This document shows positions 7,475-13,981 of a stretch of 13,981 nucleotides of DNA, piece by piece (the first letter of the stretch is position 1; each line of letters opens with the position of its first letter). The position numbers and the translations under genes are program-made. Under the pieces are notes generated by a model. That model ran no database searches, was not told where the DNA came from, and was given only the letters and a program-made list of their open reading frames with translations. Origin of the DNA: Bacteroidota bacterium (GTDB lineage: Bacteria; Bacteroidota; Bacteroidia; AKYH767-A; CANKSK01); contig CANKSK010000007.1 in NCBI GenBank assembly GCA_947485425.1, forward strand, positions 1-13,981, given 5' to 3'.

Positions 7475-8995
7475 ATGGAAAATAAAAAATTGGCTCTGAT
7501 TATTATGGATGGTTGGGGTATGGGAAAAAATCAAAAATCCAATGCCATATACACTGCAAATCCGCCTTTTTTCAAGCATTTAATGGATGCCTATCCTCAC
7601 GCCGAATTGCTTACTTCCGGTGAAAATGTGGGCTTGCCTGAAGGGCAAATGGGAAATTCTGAAGTAGGTCATCTCAATATAGGAGCCGGAAGAGTAGTCT
7701 ATCAAGACCTTGTTAAAATCAATAAAGCCATTCGTGAAAATACACTTGAAAACAACCCGGTATTAAACGATGCTTGGCAATATGCCAATACCCATGGAAA
7801 ATCTATTCATTTGATGGGATTGGTATCTGATGGAGGCGTTCATTCGCATATCAATCACCTCAAAGCCATCATCAGTTTGTGCAAGAAAAATCAAGTAAAA
7901 AATATTTTTGTTCATGCCTTTACCGACGGTAGAGATACTGATCCTTTGAGTGGGAAAAAATTCATCAAAGAAATCCAAGAGCACCTTCAAAAAGAAGGTG
8001 GGCAGCTGGCTAGCGTTTGTGGCAGGTATTATGCAATGGACCGCGATAAAAGATGGGAAAGAATTCAAGTGGCCTATGATTTACTCGTTTCTGGAAAAGG
8101 AAAAAAAACAAACGATATTGAAAAATCTATTCAAGATGCATACGATGCAAATATCACCGATGAATTTTTATTGCCCATCATTCAGGTAGATGAACATTCG
8201 AATCCGGTGGGAATCATCCAAAAAGATGATGTGGTTATTTGTTTCAATTACCGAACAGACCGCTGTCGTGAAATAACGAGTGTATTGACGCAAACAGATA
8301 TGCCTGATTTCAATATGCACACCATTCCTTTGCGCTATTACACCCTGACCAACTATGATGATTCATTTAAAAATATCCATGTCATTTTCGATAAAAAAGA
8401 TTTGACGATGACCCTTGGAGAAGCCTTGTCATTGGCAGGAAAATCCCAATTGCGAATTGCTGAAACAGAAAAATATCCACATGTTACCTTCTTTTTTTCA
8501 GGTGGTAGGGAACATCCTTTTGAAGGAGAAAAAAGAATTATGATTCCCTCACCAAAAGTGGCAACCTACGATTTAAAACCTTCTATGAGTGCTGCGGAAG
8601 TGAGAGATGCTGCCATTCATGAAATGGAAACAACAGCACCGGATTTTATCTGTCTTAATTTCGCAAATCCTGATATGGTAGGACATACCGGCGTTTTTGA
8701 TGCCATCGTGGAGGCCGTTCAGGTAACCGATTCCTGTGTAGAAAAAATTGTTGAAGCAGGAATTCGTCAAAAGTATTCTTTTCTCATTACTGCCGACCAT
8801 GGAAATGCAGACTATACACAAAATGAAGATGGAACACCAAACACTGCGCACACCACCAATCCGGTACCGATTATCTTGATTGACAAAGATTACAAGTCCA
8901 TCAACAATGGAAAACTTGCAGATTTAGCACCTACCATTTTAACGATGTTGCAGGTAGACATTCCCGCAGAAATGAATGGGAAAGTATTGATTTAA
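7475..8995 (+). CDS. gpmI: 2,3-bisphosphoglycerate-independent phosphoglycerate mutase
   Basis: GpmI interconverts 3- and 2-phosphoglycerate in glycolysis and gluconeogenesis, using two metal ions (usually Mn) and a phosphoserine intermediate. From the ATG at 7475 the product is 506 residues, the standard size. Metal ligand D12 lies in IIMDGWG, and the catalytic serine is S62 in GQMGNSEVGH. Other alkaline-phosphatase-superfamily blocks are SDGGVHSH (118-125), FTDGRDTDP (149-157), GRYYAMDRDKRW (183-194), then NYRTDR, SGGRE, NPDMVGHTG and ADHGNAD. An in-frame TTG at 7463 would add four residues (MIKK), but the ATG is better: the family N-terminus begins just before KKLALIIMDGWG, and the ATG follows an A-run. 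It is the last gene of the recJ-kinase-gpmI unit and ends five bases from the stop of the convergent surface-protein gene. Confidence 0.97.
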   Translation: MENKKLALIIMDGWGMGKNQKSNAIYTANPPFFKHLMDAYPHAELLTSGENVGLPEGQMGNSEVGHLNIGAGRVVYQDLVKINKAIRENTLENNPVLNDAWQYANTHGKSIHLMGLVSDGGVHSHINHLKAIISLCKKNQVKNIFVHAFTDGRDTDPLSGKKFIKEIQEHLQKEGGQLASVCGRYYAMDRDKRWERIQVAYDLLVSGKGKKTNDIEKSIQDAYDANITDEFLLPIIQVDEHSNPVGIIQKDDVVICFNYRTDRCREITSVLTQTDMPDFNMHTIPLRYYTLTNYDDSFKNIHVIFDKKDLTMTLGEALSLAGKSQLRIAETEKYPHVTFFFSGGREHPFEGEKRIMIPSPKVATYDLKPSMSAAEVRDAAIHEMETTAPDFICLNFANPDMVGHTGVFDAIVEAVQVTDSCVEKIVEAGIRQKYSFLITADHGNADYTQNEDGTPNTAHTTNPVPIILIDKDYKSINNGKLADLAPTILTMLQVDIPAEMNGKVLI

Positions 8996-9000
8996 TTTTC

Positions 9001-12000
9001 TTAACGAATCAAGCTGATTCTTCCTACAAATACTTTCTCTTTGTAATTGGTTGAAAACTTCACCCGGATGATGTACGCATATACATCATTTTGAGCTTTT
9101 TCAATCCCTCCATTGGCCCTGCCATCCCAAGGGGTATCCATAGAATCTGAAATAAAAATACTATTCCCCCATCTATCAAAAATGTTTAGCTCATAATTCA
9201 TAATATTCAATCCATATCCACCAAAAGTATCATTCCGTCCATCGCCATTGGGGGTAAAGGTATTGGGAATATAAAATGTTTCATCAGTTTCAATCACCAC
9301 AGGACAATAGGTAGTGTCTTTGCAATTGTATAGGTTGGTAACAATCAAAAATGAATTGAACACCCCTGAATCGGGGAAAAAATGTTTCACATTGCATTGA
9401 TTGGATCTTTCTCCATCACCAAAAATCCACAAACAGGTATCATAGCCTGTAGATAAATTCTGATAGGTAATTTCAGGTCGGTTAATACTTGCTGTGGTTG
9501 GATCTGACGAACAAGAAGCTACCGGAACAGGATGAACATCGATATACTGAGGCTTTTGTAATGTGCTGCTGCAGTTTTTTGACGAAGTTACCGTTAACAC
9601 CACATCATAAGCCCCTGGACTGTTATAGGTATAAAAAGGATTTTGCAAAGAAGTATTGATTGGACTATCGCCTAAGTTCCAGTTCCATTTATTTACCGTT
9701 GCATTTTTCACCACACTAGAATCTAAAAAAGAAACCTCTAAAGGAGCGCAGCCGCTTAAAGGCGTGCCTCTAAAATATACCGTTGGCAAATCATCAATGG
9801 TTACCGGTAAAACCACCGTATCCCTGCATCCCAATGCCGATTGAATGGCAAGAGTTACTTGATAGGTAGAGTCCATAGCATAAGCATTTCCGGGATTTTG
9901 AAAGAAAGAAACATTGGCATCACCAAAATCCCATGACCACAAAGAAATAGGATCTCCCGGCAAAGCATTTGATAAATCGGTAAAAAGGGTATTGGATGTT
10001 TCGCAGGTGGGTGGATAGCTGAAGTTTGCTACCGGATTTCCGAAAATCGTAACAAATGCTGTATCCGGAATGGATATACATCCATTGGTATCCGTTGTAA
10101 TTACCACATAGGGGATGGTTACCGGAATCAGTGTGGGGTTGCTTAAACCATTCACCCAGGGTGCAGACACGATGGGATCATTCAGCCCAAAGGCCGGTGT
10201 CCATGCGTAGGTATTTTTTGACGGACTTCCAGGGTTAAACCCAATCTGAACAGAATCACCTGTACAGAAAGCCAATGGCGTAGGTCCCGCATCCGATATG
10301 GGCAGAGGCCATACCTGCACCACAGCGGTGTCATTGGTAGCACATCCACTCTTGGTGGTGGTAAGGATGTATACATTATCGACAGTCGTCAGTCCAGGAT
10401 TCGTAAGCGATACCTTCGGATGAGAAATGGTTGAATCGTTCAAGCCCGTTCCGGGAGACCATAGATAGGTATTTCCTGCCGTCAAATTTTTCACGCCAAG
10501 GCTATCAGCCCCACCGGAACAAAAGAATACATCCTTTCCAGCATTTGAAGTGGGAAATGGTTTGATCGTCAGCAGCATGGAATCTCTTCCGGAACATCCA
10601 AAACCATTGGTATAGATAACCACATATTTATTTACCAAATTTCCCGGTCCAGCGTTATTGATGGTAAGGGTAGGCGATGAAAGACTAGAACCCGACATAT
10701 TGGCAATTGGACTCCAGGAATACGTCATCCCTGCAATATTAGCCACACCGATGTTTACCGGTATTCCTGAACAAATATTGGTATCAAGCCCGGCATCGGC
10801 TATCGGATTTGGATTGACATTCACATAAACTTGATCGCTATCGGTGCATCCTGCCTGCGTAACGGTAAGGGTATAGGTGGTGGTGGTAGGCACATTGATG
10901 GTCGTGAGTTTTACCTGAGGTCTCGGGATATTGGCATTGTTTAAACCTGTTGCCGGCAACCAAGCATATGAATAGCCCGCAGTAATGATCGCCCGCAGGG
11001 TGTCAGCACCACCTGAACAGAAGGTGACATCAGAACCAGCATCTGCAATAGGCAAAGGCTTAACCGTAACCGTTACCTGCCCGGTAGAAGAACATCCCGT
11101 TAAATTATCAGTAGTGGTGAGGGTATAGGTACTTGTCAGATTAGCAGGCCCTGGATTTGTGAGGGTTGCAGTAGGATTCGATATCAAAGCATTGTTTAAA
11201 CCTGTTGCAGGAGACCAAGAATAGGTGAGGTTAGGGCCGGCAGCGGCTCCCAGACTAGCAGTAATTCCCGAACAAACGGATACAGCATTGCCGGGCACAG
11301 AAACAGGGGCTGCAACTACGGTAGCCTTCATCACATCGCTGCTGTTGCATCCTGCAAATGACACTGTCAAGGTATAATTGTTGATACCAGCGGCATTTAA
11401 GGTCAAATCAGGATTTGAAATAGTTGATGCACTAATGCCTACCGCCGGAGACCAAGAATAGGTAAGGCCGGGAATAATTGGCGGGGCAGGATTTGGCCCA
11501 ATATTGACCGTGTCACCTGAACACAATTGCACATCAGGCCCTGCATTGGCAATGGGTTTATCGATTACCTGCATCGTTACCGTATCAAAAATCATACAAG
11601 GACCCGGCTGATAAATGATATCTATGGTTTCTACATTTTCAGGAATACCATCATTGGTAGGAACGATATTGATGGCATTACATGCCTGCCCTGCGAGTAT
11701 GGTTGTGGAATTGGTAATCAAAGTGTAATCAACTCCATTTTGAGCCGTTCCTGCTACCAGGTAATTTACCGTGAGAGGGCTTGTATATGGAGTAGGACGA
11801 CAAAAATTGATCTGCCCATTTTGACAACCTTCAATTGCATTTCCAACGGTAGCCACCGCCGTTACAGAAGCACATTTTAAACTTCCCGCCTCGAGAAAAA
11901 CGCCTGAATCATATATACAGTCATTTCCATCGGCAATGGCAATTTTAACATGGTATGTACTGCAGGGCTGAACCGGAATGGTCGCTGTCATGGGTACGGT

Positions 12001-12681
12001 GTAGCCATCATACTGAATCTCATTTGGGCCCAAAGGACTGAATCCATCTCCATTGTCGACGTAATATCCGCTGTTTAAAATGTTGTTTACCGTATTGATG
12101 GTAACCGGAATAGAGGTGCCCGGCACAACAGCAATATTTTGTGTTCCGGCAATACCCGGTCCGGAAATATAAAAAGCAAAGGCATCATTGTACCCTGTTG
12201 CCACAAATTCGGTATATTCTTCAGAGCCAAAAACATATTTAAAGTTCAAGGTATCGCAAACTGGGATCACATCAAATTCCAACGCGCAAGCGTCAAAAGT
12301 TGGTGAGGCGGCAATGATTTGCAAATCAGCGTCACCACCATTTCCTCCACAAGTAGATAATCCAAAATCATCATTTCCAAAAGGACTATAGGCATTGTTT
12401 GCATCTCCAGTAGTCAATAAAATACCATTGCCAATACCCAGACCTACGCTGACTCCACCGGTAAAAGACCCATACGCAGAGGTACTGCATCCCCCTGAAA
12501 TGGTGGCATTGCTCACGCTAATACCTGGCCCGGCAAGGGCCTTGGCCATTTGCTGTGCTGAAGATCCCGGGGTGACAACCAGCTGTGCTTCAGCATAGCT
12601 ATACCCCAATAAGAGAATAAAAATCAGACAGGCAAACTTTAAAAAACTCCTATTTAAATGCACTTTTTTAGATCGTTTCAA
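9001..12681 (-). CDS. Giant secreted surface protein with PKD-like repeats and T9SS type B sorting domain
   Basis: The 1226-residue protein starts with basic residues and a hydrophobic stretch (about 13-30) ending in YAEA|Q, a typical signal peptide. Residues about 34-272 match a choice-of-anchor L type domain (CALEFDVIPVCDTLNFKYVFGSEEY region, then SGVFLEAGSL). Residues about 275-375 resemble a Calx-beta-like module (GTAQNGVDYT, DGIPENVETIDI). Six PKD-like repeats of 82-85 residues span about 377-880, three further PKD domains about 881-1132 (WSWDFGD, WNWNLGD, WIFGDG), and the T9SS C-terminal domain (CHU_C/gliding-motility type) 1136-1226, with IPNTFTPNGDGRNDTF, FDRWGN and WDGRANGG. The protein is expected to cross the outer membrane by T9SS and act on the cell surface or outside, probably in adhesion; no catalytic motif is visible. 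There is no ATG: the candidates are TTG at 12681 or GTG at 12663, both before the signal peptide. Confidence 0.93.
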   Translation of the reverse strand: MKRSKKVHLNRSFLKFACLIFILLLGYSYAEAQLVVTPGSSAQQMAKALAGPGISVSNATISGGCSTSAYGSFTGGVSVGLGIGNGILLTTGDANNAYSPFGNDDFGLSTCGGNGGDADLQIIAASPTFDACALEFDVIPVCDTLNFKYVFGSEEYTEFVATGYNDAFAFYISGPGIAGTQNIAVVPGTSIPVTINTVNNILNSGYYVDNGDGFSPLGPNEIQYDGYTVPMTATIPVQPCSTYHVKIAIADGNDCIYDSGVFLEAGSLKCASVTAVATVGNAIEGCQNGQINFCRPTPYTSPLTVNYLVAGTAQNGVDYTLITNSTTILAGQACNAINIVPTNDGIPENVETIDIIYQPGPCMIFDTVTMQVIDKPIANAGPDVQLCSGDTVNIGPNPAPPIIPGLTYSWSPAVGISASTISNPDLTLNAAGINNYTLTVSFAGCNSSDVMKATVVAAPVSVPGNAVSVCSGITASLGAAAGPNLTYSWSPATGLNNALISNPTATLTNPGPANLTSTYTLTTTDNLTGCSSTGQVTVTVKPLPIADAGSDVTFCSGGADTLRAIITAGYSYAWLPATGLNNANIPRPQVKLTTINVPTTTTYTLTVTQAGCTDSDQVYVNVNPNPIADAGLDTNICSGIPVNIGVANIAGMTYSWSPIANMSGSSLSSPTLTINNAGPGNLVNKYVVIYTNGFGCSGRDSMLLTIKPFPTSNAGKDVFFCSGGADSLGVKNLTAGNTYLWSPGTGLNDSTISHPKVSLTNPGLTTVDNVYILTTTKSGCATNDTAVVQVWPLPISDAGPTPLAFCTGDSVQIGFNPGSPSKNTYAWTPAFGLNDPIVSAPWVNGLSNPTLIPVTIPYVVITTDTNGCISIPDTAFVTIFGNPVANFSYPPTCETSNTLFTDLSNALPGDPISLWSWDFGDANVSFFQNPGNAYAMDSTYQVTLAIQSALGCRDTVVLPVTIDDLPTVYFRGTPLSGCAPLEVSFLDSSVVKNATVNKWNWNLGDSPINTSLQNPFYTYNSPGAYDVVLTVTSSKNCSSTLQKPQYIDVHPVPVASCSSDPTTASINRPEITYQNLSTGYDTCLWIFGDGERSNQCNVKHFFPDSGVFNSFLIVTNLYNCKDTTYCPVVIETDETFYIPNTFTPNGDGRNDTFGGYGLNIMNYELNIFDRWGNSIFISDSMDTPWDGRANGGIEKAQNDVYAYIIRVKFSTNYKEKVFVGRISLIR
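10042..11553 (-). repeat. Six tandem PKD-like modules, about 250 bases each
   Basis: Each module begins with a variant of IADAGxDVxxCSGG (residues about 377, 460, 545, 627, 711 and 795), has a central TYSWSPATGLN-type block and ends in a GC-containing strand. The period is 82-85 residues. Some DNA-level identity survives between modules: a 20-base identical stretch recurs at 10934-10953 and 11189-11208, and a 17-base one at 11210-11226 and 11447-11463. Both spacings are multiples of three. The array lies inside the surface-protein gene. Confidence 0.88.
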
Positions 12682-12730
12682 GGATAATTTGGGATTAAAT
12701 ATAAACCTCTGTTGTTGGGATTGATAATCA

Positions 12731-12738
12731 CAAAAATA
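12731..12738 (-). promoter_or_regulatory. Candidate -7 element for the surface-protein gene
   Basis: The minus strand reads TATTTTTG, an exact match to the Bacteroidota -7 consensus TAnnTTTG. It lies in the 101-base gap between the DUF255 gene stop and the TTG start at 12681 and would give a leader of roughly 40 bases. No TTTG is found at the proper -33 distance; the nearest is about 39 bases upstream. It overlaps an AT-only 16-base palindrome (12732-12747), so low sequence complexity could explain the match. Confidence 0.3.
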
Positions 12739-12782
12739 ATTATTTTTTTAATAGATAACAGCATATCGCAGAGGCAACAAAT

Positions 12783-13981
12783 TTATTTCATTTGCTGCAG
12801 GGCCTCATCGATAGATTCTACGGGCAATTTGCAGGTTTTATCCCGGCAAACATACATGCGGGTTTTCAAAGGGGCATACCTATTTTTCAATATCGGGAGG
12901 GTGCTTTCACTTTCAGCCCCTGCCAGCAAGGTATTTGGCATCCATTTTTTGTTCATCTCCTCGCGAAAAGCAGAAGCTTTTTCCCCTGAAATGGCTATTT
13001 CATAAAACGGATAGGCATATTTCAAAAAAAGAATCCCCCAATTGGAATGGGCAGAAAGATAGCGGGGCATTTCCCTAACCACGTTATTCAGCATGGTTTC
13101 GGACTGAGAGAGGTAGGCCTCATTTCCCAATAAATGCCCCAATGTAAAGAGATTCAAGGCCATTTGAGAATTGGAGGCAGGAATTACATTGTCCATAATT
13201 TCCATTTTACGGGCAATCAAGGGGGGGTCGGTATCAGAGGTAAAGAAATACATGCCACTTTCCGGGTCTTTAAAATGCATTTCCACATAAGCAGTCAAAC
13301 GCTCCGCTTTCTGCAACCAAACTTCCTGAAAGCTAGCCTGATATAAGGATAGGTAGGCATCAATCAGAAAAGCATAATCTTCTAAAAATCCTGAAATGTT
13401 TGAGCGCCCAGCTTTATAATTGTGATACAATGAGCCATCCTCGCAGAGGAAGTTTTTTTCAATAAAAGAGACATTGCGCAGGGCTTTTTCAAGAAAGGCT
13501 GTATCCTGAAAGGCCATATAGGCATCCGCATATCCTTTGAGCATCAGGGCATTCCATGAGCATAGCTGCTTATCATCCAAGGCAGGACGGATTCTTTTTT
13601 CACGGGCTTCAAACAAAATCTTTTTGGCAGCAGAAATTTTTTCATGGAGTTCCTCTTCGGTGATGTCCAAAAAAGCTGCACATTCGATATCTGTTTTGTT
13701 CCGAAGCAAGATATATTGATTGTCCTCCCAAAAGCCCAAGGTATTCACATTGAAATACTCGAAAAAGACCCTAGACTCTTTCCCCAGCAATGCTTCCAAT
13801 TCTTCTTTCTCCCAGATATAGAATTTCCCTTCTTTTCCTTCACTATCCGCATCCAGGGAAGAATAAAATCCCCCTTCATCGGAGGTCAATTCGCGCTCGA
13901 TAAAGGCAAGGGTTCCGTAAACTATTTTTCGGTATTCTTCCTGATGGGTAAGCTTGTAGGCATCTGAATAGAGGCTTACCA
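12783..13981 (-). CDS. DUF255/YyaL-type thioredoxin-domain protein (C-terminal part)
   Basis: The reading frame is open to the right window edge, so the gene is cut; about 398 C-terminal residues are visible, of some 680 usual for the family (YyaL, SPATA20/spermatogenesis-associated protein 20-like). The visible part is the (alpha/alpha)6-barrel-like region. It carries GGFYSSLDADSEGKEGKFY, then RPALDDKQLCSWNALMLKGYADAY, NSQMALNLFTLG, and a C-terminal CRDKTCKLPV motif. The N-terminal thioredoxin-like DUF255 domain would lie beyond the edge. An apparent start at 13889 is only a TTG (Leu) inside the conserved stretch IERELTSDEGGFYS and should be ignored. The biochemical role of the family is not settled. 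The surface-protein gene lies 101 bases downstream on the same strand, with no clear terminator between; a functional link is not evident. Confidence 0.92.
   Translation of the reverse strand, partial: VSLYSDAYKLTHQEEYRKIVYGTLAFIERELTSDEGGFYSSLDADSEGKEGKFYIWEKEELEALLGKESRVFFEYFNVNTLGFWEDNQYILLRNKTDIECAAFLDITEEELHEKISAAKKILFEAREKRIRPALDDKQLCSWNALMLKGYADAYMAFQDTAFLEKALRNVSFIEKNFLCEDGSLYHNYKAGRSNISGFLEDYAFLIDAYLSLYQASFQEVWLQKAERLTAYVEMHFKDPESGMYFFTSDTDPPLIARKMEIMDNVIPASNSQMALNLFTLGHLLGNEAYLSQSETMLNNVVREMPRYLSAHSNWGILFLKYAYPFYEIAISGEKASAFREEMNKKWMPNTLLAGAESESTLPILKNRYAPLKTRMYVCRDKTCKLPVESIDEALQQMK

Noticed and set aside
12732..12747. Perfect 16-base palindrome AAAAATAATTATTTTT downstream of the DUF255 gene
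   Set aside because: It contains only A and T with no loop, so it is a weak hairpin; low complexity explains it and a terminator call is not supported.
13887..13889. Start of the DUF255 gene at 13889
   Set aside because: The codon is TTG within a conserved stretch, and the frame continues as family-like sequence to the window edge.
1..13981. tRNA, rRNA, CRISPR arrays, insertion sequences, attachment sites or a defence island
   Set aside because: All intergenic gaps are under 300 bases and none shows clover-leaf structure, spaced direct repeats, transposase motifs or terminal inverted repeats.

Overview
The window looks like an ordinary chromosomal stretch of an AT-rich member of the Bacteroidota, plausibly the Chitinophagales/Saprospirales/Sphingobacteria side of the phylum. 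Three things point there. One gene encodes a giant surface protein ending in a type IX secretion (T9SS) type B sorting domain, which is confined to this phylum. The YbeY protein carries the variant motifs I recall from Bacteroidota. The best promoter-like sites match the Bacteroidota -7 consensus TAnnTTTG, and starts generally lack Shine-Dalgarno sequences.

Layout. (1) Positions 1-2958, plus strand: the 3' part of a coiled-coil envelope-type protein (DUF4175-like), a small single-domain GHKL ATPase of the RsbW/anti-sigma kinase type, and ybeY. They are tightly spaced and end at a clear intrinsic terminator at 2992-3017. (2) Positions 3005-4468, minus strand: glyS (homodimer-type glycyl-tRNA synthetase), convergent with ybeY; its last codons lie inside the ybeY terminator. 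(3) Positions 4469-4736: a 268-base divergent intergenic region with promoter-like sequence for glyS, a small hairpin, and no gene. (4) Positions 4737-8995, plus strand: recJ, a two-TM sensor histidine kinase with no adjacent response regulator, and gpmI, with gaps of 51 and 20 bases, so a likely operon. (5) Positions 9001-12681, minus strand: a 1226-residue secreted multi-module surface protein, ending only 5 bases from the gpmI stop. (6) Positions 12783-13981, minus strand: the C-terminal part of a DUF255/YyaL-type thioredoxin-domain protein that runs off the right edge.

Functionally this is mostly housekeeping (rRNA maturation, tRNA charging, DNA repair exonuclease, glycolysis) plus one signalling kinase, one anti-sigma-like ATPase and one T9SS-exported adhesin-like protein. 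I see no mobile element, CRISPR array, tRNA or rRNA, and no convincing undescribed defence or biosynthetic system. The points most worth a second look are the cysteine-pair ladder in the surface protein, the DUF4175 + GHKL ATPase + ybeY cluster, the substituted YbeY active-site positions, and the short-leader or leaderless arrangement of glyS. Three starts need care: gpmI begins at the ATG at 7475, the surface protein has no ATG start and must use TTG or GTG, and the DUF255 gene continues past the window edge.
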